DNA from: Epiperipatus broadwayi
Lineage: Eukaryota; Onychophora; Udeonychophora; Euonychophora; Peripatidae
Assembly (NCBI GenBank): GCA_028023455.1
Contig: JAQFVV010012402.1
Location: 16,184,935 to 16,248,934 of the forward strand
Direction: 5' to 3'
Length of the DNA stretch: 64,000 bases
The notes under the pieces are model-generated. The model was not told the origin of the DNA, did not search any database, and saw nothing but the letters and a program-made list of their open reading frames with translations. Of this stretch, positions 22,860 to 35,640 are shown piece by piece. The position numbers and the translations under genes were made by a program. Numbering within the stretch: the first letter of the stretch is position 1; every line of letters begins with the position of its first letter.

Positions 22860-24940
22860 TAAATTATATATTTAACCCTTAGGGGTTTAAATATATGATT
22901 ACAATATATATGCAACAATAATTTAACATGCTAAATATTTTTTGGTTTTATTATTTTTGAGATTAACTCATTGCAACTTTATTTTAAATATAATTGAATA
23001 ACCCTCTAACTTCAACAAATGACAATGCATTTAAAGTTAAAATGATACCACTTTAACTTTGTTCTCCTTTATATATCAGGAGGATTATCTACAATGTTTT
23101 GCTAGAAGGCATGAATTTATTTATTGCTAATGTTTTTACACCTGATTGACCACTGGAAAGTGTGAAATTACTTTCAGTGTTAATTTTACCAATGATGATT
23201 TAAATTCCAATATTATGTAATTGCAATATTAAAACTGCATGTAATTTTATACTTGTCAGGTATATATCCCAATCAGGTGCAAAAACATTTAGCAATACAT
23301 TTGATTGATAAAAATAAATGTTGCCTTCTAGCAAAAGCATTGTAGACAATCTTCTTGATATATGGATAACAAAGTTAAAGTGGTATCATTTTAATTTTAA
23401 ATGTACTGTTCTTTGCTGAAGCTGGAGGGTTATTCAATTATATTTAAACTAAATGTTTGCAATATGCGAATTTCAAACACACACACATATATATATGATT
23501 AAACAAAAAGATTGTAAAACACATCATCCATAAGTAAGACATAATTAATTTTTTAAAATCAAAGTTAATGATAGTTCCCATTGCCATCAATGTAAATTGC
23601 TTAAATGGCAATCATGTTTTTATTTTATTTTGATCACCCCAAATCCAGTCAAGAATAGTTAAATTTCCATGTAGTGAGCAATCATTGAATAACTGTGACC
23701 TGACTACTTGAAAAGAAAATTCTTGTTTTAAAATCATTACATTCTTAAAATCTTTCAAGATTCATACAGATTTGTCTCTAGTTCAAGGATATCAAAAGTA
23801 TACATGTTACTACTGTATTATACATTATGAAATATAAATGGAATAGATACGGGCACTTGAGGATCTATAATTTGTACATGATTTTGATCATTTTGTTACA
23901 CAGAATTAGGAATAATATATTGATGAGTTGATCACAATAATGATGACATATAGCGTATTTACACATATGATGTCATCATGATAAGTCTATTGAAACAATT
24001 TTCATAATGAAATATGAATTTTTATTTAGATATGGAAATTCCTTAAGTGAAACACATTAGGAACATTATTTATATATAAATAGTATTTAATCCTTATGTG
24101 ATTCAGAATTTGATATATAGAGAGATGTTTTGCCTATTTCTTTTCTGATCATTTAATCCTTGAATTGTAGCTAAAATAAAAAACAAATTTCAAGAGAAAA
24201 TTATATACTGTATATGTACTATGTATACATGAAAAGATTTTTAAGCATCAAAGATTTGATAAAAGTATGAAAGCTTTTTAAAAAATTGGGAACTTCATAT
24301 CAAAGACTGCTCTTTCTCCATTAGAACAATATTGCATGAAGATTTTTTTTTTCTGTGTTATTATGTATATATTTCATTAGCTAAACCTGTTAATCTTAAA
24401 GCATTTGTAAGACAAGCGATCACAATAGCCTTCCATTAAAATACTTATATATAGATGATCTAAAAAATTTTAGCACTATTGAAGTCATTAAGATAAAAAA
24501 AAAAAACTTTATCATATATTTCTAATGTAAAATAATGACAAATTCATCCATATATAATAAACATTTAAATTCAAGGTGGCATGTGTTTGCACTGCCTTGT
24601 GAATACATTACATCTTTTAAAAATAGCAATTGTGATTTTGTAGACGACATCTCTCATAATCTCAGAATAGATTGTATGCAGCATTTTACTACTAAACATT
24701 CTAACACAACTAATAAACTGAAAGTTTAGCTAATGAAACATAGGTATTGGTAGGATTCTGTATTTTTATCACACACACTCATATATTTATAAGTAAATTT
24801 CTGTTTTTAAAATGCTAATTATTAAATTAATGCCACAATGTTCTTTCCCCTATACAAACACTAATTAATACAGAGCTAATGAATATGTAATCACCTGAAA
24901 AATAAATTATCCAAGTGCCATTTATATCAAAACCCTCTAC
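22860..24940. other. No assignable feature
   Basis: A diffuse inverted similarity occurs between about 23030-23110 and 23270-23400 (sequences around aatgttttgctagaaggc and its complement), probably an old foldback repeat. Nothing else recognised. Confidence 0.45.
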
Positions 24941-24949
24941 TAATGAATA

Positions 24950-25200
24950 TATTTTATTAGCAAAAAAATAATCCTGGCAACAGAGGGCAGCATATTGGTG
25001 TAAAGGGTGGTTGATATAAATGTCATAGAGTGGACAAAGATAATGTTGTGGAAATGGGATGGAGCAGGATAGAGAAGGATATAGAAAAACTTAGAATGGG
25101 GGATGGAAAGGGAAGGTAAGGTGGCTAACAGGTTTCTCTGGACATAGTGGCTGAGAGATTCTGACTCTGAGAAAGGAGAAGCCATAGTGCATCACATCAT
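24950..25200 (+). mobile_element. LINE-L 3' end
   Basis: Matches the LINE-L C-terminus and 3' UTR: atgttgtggaaatgggatgg, caggtttctctgg, gctgagagattctgactctg, ending tgcatcacatcat. Heavily 5'-truncated. Confidence 0.7.
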
Positions 25201-26100
25201 TTGAACACAGTTTATCAATCCAGTGATTATATATATATATATATACACACACACTGCACAAATCAATTAATCATCATAATTTTCGATGGAAACAAAAAGA
25301 AAAAACAGAAAATTGAGCTTGTTCGATGATGTAAGAGATTGGAAAACATATGTGAAATTGAAAATCAGGGCAATGAAAAGAGCAGAATAGAGAAATGGAT
25401 GAATTAGCTATATGACTGTTCTCTGGATGTTCACAAGACAAGAACATTACTGATTGGTTAATTAAAGTAATATTAATAAAATATTTATATAATTGAATAT
25501 GTATTATTACAAAATAGATACAATGAATTTATATAGACTTTTGTAGTAATATTTGAAGATATTAATGTCATGTATAACTTACTTTATTGATTAAATTAGC
25601 ACTGACTATTGGGTGAAAGAAAAACCGATAATACATTAAAGTTTAAAAAAAATCATATGTATTACAATAAAAATAGATTATTTAATAAATAAATATTTTA
25701 ATGACAAATAAAACATAATGAAAATGTAAATCCACATTAATGTTAGCATTTATAAATGCTACATTTATTATTGAATTTACTGATTCAAATGTATATGATG
25801 AATAAAATGAAATAAATTTGGTACAAAACAAAATGTATAAAATAAAGCAAAAATAAACAATATTCAAAATATGTATGAAATAAAACAAAGTAAAAGGTAG
25901 TCCATGCACAAAATATGTATGAATAAAAGAAACAGAAGATAAGCAGCAGCTTTGAATATTTTAAATGAAGCTTTAAATGAAAGTAAATCCTTACCAAATC
26001 AAAAAGTATGAGTTATAAAGCAGTTTATGTGTAAAATATTGAAAAAAATACATGACATAAAATATAAGCCAAAGAATATACTTTTAAAATTGCAATAAGT
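25200..26100. other. No assignable feature
   Basis: AT-rich sequence between two LINE-L tails. The short ORFs on the minus strand are low-complexity Phe/Ile-rich and look like chance. Confidence 0.45.
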
Positions 26101-26104
26101 AAGG

Positions 26105-26262
26105 TTGACAAAACTTATGTTGTGGAAATGGGATGGAACAGAATATGGGAAAACTTAGACTAGGGAATGGAAAATAAAGTGGCTAACAGGTTTCTCTGGG
26201 CATAATTGCTGAGAGATTCTTGACTTCGTTTAAGGAGAAGCTACAGTACATCACATCACATG
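26105..26262 (+). mobile_element. LINE-L 3' end directly upstream of another LINE-L copy
   Basis: Same tail as at 24950-25200, ending catcacatcacat at about 26262. It abuts the RT-bearing copy that begins at 26265. The adjacency suggests repeated insertion at or next to an existing tail. Confidence 0.7.
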
Positions 26263-26439
26263 GCAAAAAAGTTTTTTCATATATGATGGCTGGAAGGGTC
26301 ATGAAATGGATGGAGTGAGAGAAATGCAAGGCAGTTTTTTGATTATATAGGTGTATAGGAGATAGTTTATTTGTAGTTACACAACTTATAGATATGAGTA
26401 GAAATACAAGTAGACAGTTATATACAGTTTTTATAGATA

Positions 26440-26885
26440 TAGAAAAGGCATATGATAGAGTAAATAGAAATATATTACGGGTAAGTTTAGTAAATTAGGG
26501 AATTGATGGAGGTTTAGTGGATCTTATTAATTAAGAGAATGTATGAAAATAATTACTACACATATCAATTAGGAAATATAGAATCAGTTAAAGTTAAAAA
26601 TGGAGGTTGAGACTAAGATAAGAATGCTCTACATCACCTATTTTGTTTTTGTTATATTTGAGAAAAATGGAGAGAACAATAGAAAGACTAGGAAGAGGGG
26701 TAGAAATACCATTAATAGGTGGCAAGGGAGTATATACATTATTGAGTTTTTTATTTGTGGATGATGTCTTCTTGTGCACAGAAATAAGGAAATATATGGA
26801 AGTTATGCTGATGACATGCACAAGGATGGGTAAAGAGATGGGGATTAAATTTAGTGTATATCTATTTGGGAATAGTCTTAAGTAA
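26440..26885 (+). pseudogene. LINE-L reverse transcriptase palm fragment
   Basis: Reads YTVFIDIEKAYDRVNRNILR (the first catalytic Asp block), then after frameshifts SPILFLLYLRKMERTIERLG, GRGVEIPLIGGKGVYTLLSF and LFVDDVFLCTEIRKYMEVML. The usual FADD box is FVDD here, with both catalytic Asp kept. MGKEMGIKFS follows, the standard post-catalytic segment. Broken by several stops between the first and second blocks. Homologous to 44429-44734 (minus), which keeps FADD. Confidence 0.85.
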
Positions 26886-27188
26886 TCAGAGAAATTGCTT
26901 GGATGCATGGGAGAAAAAATTGATAAATGAAGCAAAGAAAAAAAAAGAGTGATAAAGAAATTAACAGTGCGTTTATATAATAAATTTGATGTAGCTAGAA
27001 TTGTATGAAAAAGAGTGTCAGTAGCAGGGTTAACATATGATAATGATGTGTTATGTGTTAGTAAGTGGGTGTTAGATTACTTAAAAAAATACAAAGAGAA
27101 GTAGGAAGACATGCATTTGATGCAGATGTGCGGGTGGCAAAGAAGGCAATTCAAGAAGAAATGGGATAGTCAAGTTTTTATATAAGAG

Positions 27189-27860
27189 ATGCAACAAAAA
27201 GTGAAAATGTTCAGTAGATTGCAGTTTATGGATAATAAGAGCATACCTAAAATAGTATTGAATTGGGTTATAAGTAGGGCAGTTAAAAAGATGCAGAAGA
27301 TTTGGATAAAGAATTTATGTCAGTATTCTTATACAAAAAATGGAATGATTGTGGTAGGAGAATTGTTGAGAGTTATATAGGCAAGAAATGGGATAGAAAA
27401 ATAGATGTATTAATAAAGAATAGGGAGTTGGAGAGATTGAGAACTAATATGGATAGTTAAAAGAGTTTAAATATATATAGAAGTAAACAGAATATTGGGT
27501 AAGAGTTAATTTATGATAACAGCAAGGAAAATAGTTTATTGTTTAAGCCTCTCACAGGATCTTTAGCAACAAGGGAATATACACATAAATGGAAAAATGT
27601 GGACGATTTAGTCTGCAAATTGTGTAAGGAAAGCATAGAAAATATTAGGCATCTGTTAATTGAATGTAAATTCCTGCAAGCAGAAAGGGTGCAAATAATG
27701 AAGATGTGGAAGAATAAATATAAAAAAATGATTATACAGAAAGTGGGCTTTTGGATTTTATGCTGGTTTGGGGAAAGATAAGGGGGATTAGAAATAAAGA
27801 CCATGGAATTGACAAAGATTATGTTGTGAAAATGGGATGGAGCAGGATTGAAAAGAATAT
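27189..27860 (+). pseudogene. LINE-L RT C-terminal region with zinc knuckle
   Basis: Encodes KMFSRLQFMDNKSIPKIVLN, then (frameshift) NRELERLRTNMDS, KSLNIYRSKQNIG and ELIYDNSKENSLLFKPLTGS, followed by LATREYTHKWKNVDDLVCKL. The knuckle is CKLCKESIENIRHLLIEC (C-x2-C-x8-H-x4-C) at about 27619-27669. It ends in IMKMWKNKYKKM and a Trp-rich tail. The knuckle probably helps RNA or target binding. Uninterrupted here, it is the reference for locating insertions in the minus-strand copy. Confidence 0.8.
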
Positions 27861-27983
27861 GAAAAAACTTAGGATGGGGAAAACTAGACAACTGAGGAAA
27901 GAGAAGGTAAACTGGCTAACAGGTTTCTCTGGGCATAGTGGCTGAGAGATTCCTGACTCCAAAAAGGAAGAAGTCATAGTGCA

Positions 27984-28229
27984 TCATTATTGCTTTAATC
28001 TACCACATATAAACTTCATATTTGAACATAGCTTAGTTATCTTCACTTTTATTATTGTTTTAAAATCATTATTGCTTTAATCTACCACATATAAACCTCA
28101 TATTTGAACATAGCTTAGTTATCTTCACTTTTATTATTGTTTTAAAATCATTATTGCTTTAATCTACCACATATAAACTTCATATTTGAACATAGCTTAG
28201 TTATCTTCACTTTTATTATTGTTTTAAAA
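27984..28229. repeat. Tandem repeat, three 82-bp units
   Basis: Units start at 27984, 28066 and 28148 (tcattattgctttaatc). They are nearly identical; unit 2 has one c for t in aaacctcat. Placed directly after a LINE-L 3' end. The low divergence indicates a recent local expansion. Confidence 0.9.
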
Positions 28230-31200
28230 TATTGACCAACTAATATTAATCAATCCCTTTTATTGCACCCTAGAATGATTTAGAAAAACTTTCCACACAT
28301 AATTTCATTATCAATTTTAGTTTTATTTATTTATTTATTTGCTTACTGAAATGTAATCCATGTTTGTGATTATAAATGGTAAGCTTCTTTTTGTGAATGG
28401 TTTTATTAAAGCAATTTCATTTCTTATGGATTTGTTTTTGATGTCACAATTGTATTTGATTTAGTAATCAATAAAGCAAGTCATGTATAGATAGCATGAC
28501 ATTGCTTTTATAAACTTGTATTTACAAATATGTAATATAGAGAGAGTGTACCATAGCTCAAACAAGCTCTTAATTCATAAGTGCGGTAAGAGAAAATATT
28601 TAAAATCTCTATCTGGAATGTTCCTATCCCCAGGCCAATTGTTTTTGAGCATATGGCTCACCTCAGTGATGAGTTAGAATATCCAGACACTAAAAAACTC
28701 CTTTCATGTGAAACACCTATCACTATGAACTATCTTTTTTGTTTTGTTTTATGTAATGCACATTTTCTGTGTGGAGTAACTTTTTTATTTATTTAAAACA
28801 CATTGTATTCATTCATGGATTACCTTTTCTAGGGTTGGCTGGCCTTAAGGGGTCTGAATACAAGCTTTTTTTTTTGAGTCTCATCAAAATTTTAAATAAA
28901 AGATCTAGTTTTAAGTAATGATATCAATATCGCATAAATAATAATTTTATACATAAAATTAGAAAGGATTAATAATATTTTTATTATATATCTTTTCTTA
29001 TTAAATATAAGACATTATAAATAACTTTTATACATAATTCACATTTAAGTTAACAAAAATATTTTGAAAAAAACTTTGCATTTTAAAAATACAATTTTTT
29101 CATTCTATTTTCTAGTCATTGCTAGTTATGTTTATCCATCTTTACACATTATAGAGGGAGCCAATTTTTAGTCATCTTTAATTTTGTAAAAGAATGTTTG
29201 ATGATTAAAATTATCATGGTTAAAGTGAAAAAACAAAGATTATTAATTAATGCATTCAGGTATAGTTCATTATAATTATCTATTATTGTAAAAAAATTAG
29301 GACATAATTGATATCTTTCTTCAAAATCATTCTTTTTAATGATAATATTTTTGAATAAGATTTTCATGTTATGAAATCATGGATATTTTTTCCTAATTTT
29401 TTAGTCTATAATATTTTTATATGTGTAATTAATTGAAAATAATGTTAGATATTTTTTGAATATTTTATTTGCATATTAACTGTATCAATTTAAATATTTT
29501 AAAAAATTCCACATTATTCTTCCACAGAATTCTGTAATACTTCATCTTCTAGGCCAATTTAAAAAATATTTTTTTCTTTCTAGTCCATCTTTGAGAAAAT
29601 TATGTGAAATATTTATATTGCTCAGAGCTAAGCTGATCAATTTTATCACCTGAGGCAAATCTTAAAAGCCCCATCTTTTAAAATTATTCACAAAATGTTG
29701 CAGAAATATAAATTTTTTTTTAGATATCTGACCTATAGCTAAGTTAACTAACTATCCAATATCGATCACTAAGATGGCTATCCTCACTTAAAGCATAAAA
29801 CAAAAATAAAAATCCCACATCATCTGACAATTAGTAAGCATGGAGAGTACTGCCTTTTCTTTCATTTTTTGTCTATGATGGGGTTTTGTCCTAGAATGGG
29901 CTAGTTATTGCAAAATCCTGTCTTTCTATTTACTTAAAATGGTCTATTAAAGAAAGCAATAAATAATGACAGGAAAATATATATATTACATAGAAAAAGT
30001 ATTAAACACCTCCCTCCCACACCCACACACACACACACAAACATAAAAACTTTTAAAACTAAAAAACACAGAAAATTGAAACAAAATAAATTAAAATTTA
30101 ATAAACAATTTACAGAATGGTCCTGAGTGAATGAGATAATAAAAATCCTGAAGTGGTAATATTCAGTGAAATTAATAGAGCAAGATGGTCTGAAAATGGA
30201 ACTAATTGTATTTAAGTTTAGAAAAGGTTGGTATCAACCTTTTCTATCAAAATCTCTGTCTTGTGTCTAAGCTTGATTATTTATTAGATATCTGTTTAAA
30301 ATCTGATTGGCTGTCTCTGTTATAATTCCGCATGTGAAAGGCTAGCATACTTTCAATTTATTATCAATTTACAGAATTAAAAAAAAACAATCAATCATTT
30401 TGGGGGTTTAATTACAGCAAATAACATGATAATTTTTCTATAACGAATTGTTTTAGATAGAGGCTTTTCAGTAGAAGATATTACGAGATCATTTAATTAA
30501 TTTTGAATCATTGACTAAATATTTCTTTAATTTATAAAAATTACTGTTTTTTTATACTTATTTAAAGTCATGATTTAGAAAATGTTAAAACATTTAACAG
30601 CAGAGCAGGTTTGAATTTGTGATAAAGAACATTTATTTAAAGTTGAGTGTTTTGAATAGTATCATAAACATAACATAATATGATTAGAGAAAGCTGAGAT
30701 CTAAATTTAAAGTCTCTTTTGAATATTAAAAATAGATTATCATAAAATTGAATTTTTAGGAATATATTTATAAACTAATGATTAAACAAGAAACTATAAC
30801 TGCCATTTTTTAGAAAGAGTGGTGCTAGTTTTCTTTTTATTAATGGTGTTATCATCTTTAGCTATTGACCACACCTTCTTCACCTTTTTCTGTCTGTCAA
30901 TTTTCTCAGGACAAACAAAGTCAGCCATAGAGAGATCAAAGTTGTGGTCAGCAACTCATGATCCAAGAAAATGGAAGAGTATTCATTGCTTTTATTGGCT
31001 CTGTTGTAAAGATAATTATGCTGGGCAAGTCTTGTAGATAAGTTGGCTCAGATCTTAGCATAGTAAGCCTTTGAGCAATTAGGATCTTTGCAATTAATTC
31101 TGTATACAATTTATTTAAAGATGGAAATTATTCTTCATGTATAAAGTGTGATAAACAGAGTAGCTAAAATTCAAAAAACATTAATCACAAAAAACTATTT

Positions 31201-31700
31201 GCCAAGCGCTTGTGGTACCATGTACCAGAATCATGGCAACATATTGGAACTGAACTTTATATGCGAAGAACAATTTTCATTATCTGATAGAGTTTTTGTA
31301 TTATTTATTTATTATTTAAAGATGGAATCCAACAAAAACGAATATTGTATTTATTAGTGCAAATAATTTTTAATTTATATGTGACGGAAGACTAAGCCAT
31401 TTTTTATTATGAGGTTGAGGGTTTATAGGATGCAAGATTTTGTTATAGAAATTAGCGATAACTGCATTTATTTTTAAATTGTACCCAATATTGATTAGAT
31501 CTTTAGTATATATATCGATCTCCCTCGAATTTTCTCTAGTCATATTATGATATGATTATGATACTATTAGTATTGAAAGCATTCAGCTTTAAAAAAAATT
31601 CTTTATCACAATTTCAAACCTGTTCTGTTGTTAAATGTTTTAACATTTTCTAAATCATTACAATAATTGCCAAGAAACAGGTCAAAAAAATTCTCTAGAA
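28230..31700. other. No assignable feature
   Basis: No protein or RNA gene recognised. A short phrase aaacttgtatttacaaat at about 28513 recurs at about 14311 (agcttgtatttacaaatg). ORFs at 30819-31037 and 31148-31357 have no recognisable domain. Confidence 0.45.
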
Positions 31701-31717
31701 TTAATTATTTAATGTCA

Positions 31718-32120
31718 TAAATCAATACTAGTATATTGTAAATACTGAACTTTAAGATGCAATTAAAGGGGATTTGAACACAGACTTTTAAGCTTCCTTC
31801 AGCTATCCACTGCATCTTATATAACCGATAAACATGAACATATACACATGGAAAAGATAAATGATCTCCAATATATGTATTCTTGCTGAACCAGCCTCTC
31901 ATCAGTTGGTCCAGACCATCATCTCCCATATATATATATAATCAATGCTCAGTTGTATTAAGACAGCAAATCTTTAAACTTTAAAGGACAGACTTCAATC
32001 CTCTCCACCCTTCAACTCTTCATCCATCCACCTTATTGAAAATCTGATGATGGAATATTCAAACCCTTGTTGATGCCAATGTTGTTGTCATACCCATGTT
32101 GACCTTAACTTCAAATCCCT
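31718..32120 (-). mobile_element. Family C element with 17-bp target duplication
   Basis: Flanked by an identical 17-bp direct repeat ttaattatttaatgtca (31701-31717 and 32121-32137). Internal ends ggggatttgaacacagac and ttcaaatccc are inverted relative to each other, as in the 15269 copy. The HHR on the minus strand is damaged: CTGATGA is kept, helix II is mispaired and GAAA has become GAAT. The part 31985-32110 matches 15500-15620. Confidence 0.8.
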
Positions 32121-32189
32121 TTAATTATTTAATGTCAGTAAAATATTTTGGGCCGGATAATTTTAACATGAAACAAAGCTAATGTATAG

Positions 32190-32800
32190 AGATGGAATAA
32201 AAAGAGTTAATAGTGATATCAGAAATTATAACTGTGAATTGTCAAAAGTATATAACATCTCGAAATGTGTGGGAAAATTTTACAGAGAATTTTATAGTAA
32301 CAAAGAATGAGAAAACAAAATTTTATAATTATAACATCTAAATTATCAAACATTTATGAAAAAATGAAAATCTCCAAGTTATGATGAAATTATTATTGAC
32401 ATCTTAAAAGTAACAGGTAAGAAAGAGAAATTTTGTAGCAAAGCTATATATTACATTTTCAAACAAAAAAGATAGGCAAGTGATTAGAAGAATGCAATAG
32501 AGATATAGATTTTTTTTAAAACAAAAAAAAATATTGGAAATTACATATCTATAAGTTTTATATGTGTTTTATGCTAGATCTTTAGCCAAGATAATTACAA
32601 CTCATCTACAGCAATCTAATTCAAATTGATTACTATAGTGAATTACAAAGATTGAGTTTAGATTACAAATGACTATAAATTACCATTATGCTTTGAATGT
32701 ATAGATTATAAAACGTGATTCCACAATAATTAAAGCGTTAGACCACCCATGATTAAACTGCAGTCAATTAAGCTTTTATGTATAGCCCAAACCATATACT
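32190..32800 (+). pseudogene. RTE-like reverse transcriptase N-terminal fragment
   Basis: Across frameshifts: FCREFYSN, then SPSYDEIIIDILKVTGK (the SPGYDGI-EM-K-GG block), YIFKQKR, DWKNAIEI, LKQKKILEITYL and YARSLAKIITTHLQQ (the YRPISLL-YK-F-KII--RL block). A deletion then removes the catalytic palm, leaving only KALDHPWLNC-like residues. The order and wording match RTE-type RTs; it may belong to the same family as the endonuclease at 17560-18830. Extensively mutated. Confidence 0.65.
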
Positions 32801-33019
32801 CATTAATCCAAGTTTTTAAAATCTTGAGATGCGTACCTCCTATCCACCCCTCACTTAAATCGGAAATCGCAGTTGCGACGCATTTGTTTTAAAGTGCGTA
32901 ATTAAGATAACGCGTGACAGTTTTGTTTCTTACAATTTATTGATTATGACAGCAAACTTGTGACTGTTTTAAAATATATTTATTGCTTTATGTCAAACTA
33001 TAATTTAATTACTCATAAT

Positions 33020-33600
33020 GGCAGGAGATATCCGACGAAAATAAAGTATTTCAAGATAAATGGGAAGGAAAATATTTTGTTGAGCAAAATAAACACAGTT
33101 CAGCAACTTGTTTGATTTACCATAGCAATGTTATATTAAAAAATATATAACATTTTTTGTCATTAGATCGTGAAACACAAATCATTTAAGGATTCTTTTC
33201 CTGGTGGAACTTCAATACGATATAAAAATGAACGGTAATTATAGCGACATTTTTTTACACATCTCCATGCGAAAACTTAACGGAGGAAATTTCTGAATCG
33301 GTATTTTTCTTTATTACAAGAAATTATTTTGTTACAAACTAAACTTAATCAAAACAGAAAATTTGAAAATGATGGATGGTGGTTTCTTTTATCCTTTCCA
33401 TGCGACAGCATAGAAAATCTTAGTGAGCACAATCGTTGTTTACTGGCTGAAAATAAAATGATTTCACATGTGGCAAATAAAATAACTGCTTTTGAAGAGT
33501 GTAGTGTACGCACACATATTTATATAGTAAAAATAGATGCTGAAAATGAGTCATTATATTTAATTAAAAGTAAATTACTAATTAATTAAGAATCTAATTA
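33020..33600 (+). pseudogene. hAT-type transposase fossil (BED finger and GTF2I-like segment)
   Basis: Reads ENKVFQDKWEGKYFVEQNKH, then SSATCLIYHSNVILKNI and, across stops, HFLSLDRETQ, SFLGGTSIRYKNER. This matches the N-terminus of hAT-related proteins of the GTF2IRD2/DUF4371 type, where C-x2-C and H---H form a BED-like finger (the second Cys is Tyr here). A later ORF at 33329-33589 has SIENLSEHNRCLLAENKMIS followed by HVANKITAFEE, resembling the HLNELN--LQG segment of the same proteins. The catalytic middle is deleted. A CpG-rich stretch precedes it (32840-32930). Confidence 0.6.
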
Positions 33601-33709
33601 ATGAGAAACTAAGCATCTACTATGAAAAAATACAAAACCAAATAAATACTGCATAATTTTCCAACAGCTATATCCGGAGTCAAAACATCTATTTATATAT
33701 ACCGTATTA

Positions 33710-33970
33710 GTAAAGTTAATAATAGTAGAAATATATTTTATGTTTAATAAAATATTTAATTATATAAAAAAATAATCAACGCTAAATAGAGAAATTTTAT
33801 GCTAGATAATATATATTAATTAGTTTTATAAATTATTAAATATTGAGTACTAATTAATCAAATTTTATCTAACATAAAATATCCCTATTTAACATTGACT
33901 ATTTTTTATATAATTAATATATATATATATTATGAAACATAAAATATATTCTATTATTACTAATTTTACT
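33710..33970. repeat. Palindromic AT-rich repeat (MITE-like)
   Basis: Near-complete inverted repeat of about 120-bp arms around a centre at 33830-33855. Outer arms begin gtaaagttaataatag and end ctattattactaatttt. No coding sequence. Possibly a foldback MITE; the transposon source is unknown. Confidence 0.75.
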
Positions 33971-34634
33971 TCTTATAATATATAAATATATAGGTGTTTG
34001 AACACATACATAGCACCAACCACAATAAAAGTTAATCAATATGGTATTGGCATTAAAAAAAACTATCCGATCATTTCAAATTATTTACCTGCCTTATATA
34101 AAGGATTTAAGAGCAGATTTCAGGATTTAAAAATATTAAGAATTGTCTGTTGCTTGTAGAAGATCCCTGGTAATTGGAAACAACAATTAATATACAATTA
34201 GATGCATTGAGATGTAATTGTGCAAAACTATTTGACGAATTCATCCAGCTTAAAAATGATATGCATCTGAAGATTAGGTTTTAAAAAAATGAGGGAGGAA
34301 AAAATTTTAAGCAGAATTTTGGAAATTAGTACCTAAAATATATAAGACTATACAAAAGTGTGTCCAGCTGCTGCTCATGTTTTGTGCCCCAACCTATCTT
34401 TGAGAATCACCCTATTCTAAAATGAAATGTGCTAACAACTTGATAAGAGTAGCAATTATAAATAATCAACTTTTTTACAGTGAAAAGGAGGACAAATAAA
34501 TTGAAAAAAAATATATATGTAAATAAAACAAACATTTTATTCATTGCAACAATAATACACTATATAATTCCATAATTAAAACACTTCCTCTTTTTTTTAC
34601 AAAAACTTTATTTGTTGTATATACATATATCTAC

Positions 34635-34686
34635 TTGTTCCAACGTTTCAATTATTTTTACTTTATAGTCATTTTCAAGGATCTAG
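34635..34686 (-). ncRNA. Hammerhead-like sequence, family E, opposite arm
   Basis: Complementary copy of 35594-35640 in the left arm of the inverted pair, with the same U3-A8 core, 6-bp helix II and GAAACGTT end. The complement is seen as caacgtttcaattattttt. Confidence 0.45.
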
Positions 34687-35593
34687 AAAAAACACATTAC
34701 ATTATAACAAACTCTACATAATAAAACCAAAAAGACCAAAAAAATATATAAACCCCATAAAAATTAAAATAAATAAAATACATTAAAATCAATTAAATTA
34801 AAACATAAAATATACCCCACACTTACTTGCCTCCCTTCTCAAAAAACTTTCCCTTTTTACATTTTCTTTTATCCAAAATCCAATTGTTATAATAAAACAC
34901 TTATTTCCTTCTTCTTTTTTATATACTTCAAAATTATATTTATTTCCAAAAATAATTCTTTATGCATTACTTATCCAATTCTATTTAAAACAGGTTTATA
35001 TCTTTTTATATATAAACTCTCTTTTACTATTCTTTTTTATATAATCTAACCCCCTCCAACATTTTAATCTTAAAATCTATATGTCCAACTTCCTTATTAT
35101 GTATTTTGACATTAGAATTCCTATCTCTCAAATGCTGTCAATATACATAGTATGGAAGTTGGACATATAGATTTTAAGATTAAAATGTTGGAGGGGGTTA
35201 GATTATATAAAGAAAGAATGGTAAAAGAGAGTTTATATATAGAAAGATATAAACCTGTTTCAAATAGAATTGGATAAGTAATGCATAAAGAATTATTTTT
35301 GGAAATAAATATAATTTTGAAGTATATAAGAAAGAAGAAGGAAATAAGTGTTTTATTGTAACAATTGGATTTTGGATAAAAGAAAATGTAAAAAGGGAAA
35401 GTTTTTTGAGAAGGGAGGCAAGTAAGTGTGGGGTGTATTTTATGTTTTAATTTAATTGATTTTAATATATTTTATTTATTTTAATTTTTATGGGGTTTAT
35501 ATATTTTTTTGTGTTTTTTGTATTTTTTTTGGTCTTTTTGGTCTTTTTGTTTTTATTATGTGGGGTTTGTTATAATGTAATGTGTTTTTTCTA

Positions 35594-35640
35594 GATCCTT
35601 GAAAATGACTATAAAGTAAAAATAGTTGAAACGTTGGAAC
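35594..35640 (+). ncRNA. Hammerhead-like sequence with U3-A8 core, family E
   Basis: Reads tcc TTGAAAA t GACTAT, an AAAGTAAAA loop, ATAGTT GAAAC GTT gga. Helix II has 6 bp with a terminal G-U, and helix I pairs TCC with GGA. Positions 3 and 8, normally a C-G pair, are U and A. Helix III (ACGT) is self-complementary with no loop, as in dimeric HHRs. Mirrored on the minus strand at 34635-34686. Confidence 0.45.

Larger units (their letters stand above)
26265..27990 (+). mobile_element. LINE-L non-LTR retrotransposon, 5'-truncated copy
   Basis: Runs from the N-terminal part of the RT through the C-terminal knuckle to the 3' tail. It has no endonuclease, so it is 5'-truncated. RT palm and C-terminal pieces are listed separately. 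The 3' UTR ends gtgcatcatt, next to an 82-bp tandem array. Paralogous copies lie at 42095-45655 (minus) and 59150-62455 (plus). The clade is not assigned; the endonuclease of the fullest copy is APE-type. Confidence 0.85.

Noticed and set aside
27511-27891. Minus-strand 126-codon ORF
   Set aside because: Antisense shadow of the LINE-L knuckle region, whose plus frame carries the conserved C-x2-C-x8-H-x4-C pattern.
27984-28229. CRISPR-like array or satellite
   Set aside because: The 82-bp units are contiguous without spacers and only three are present; a simple tandem repeat in an animal genome.
30819-31037. 72-codon ORF with a hydrophobic start as a secreted protein
   Set aside because: No family resemblance, no support from context, and length expected by chance in this composition.
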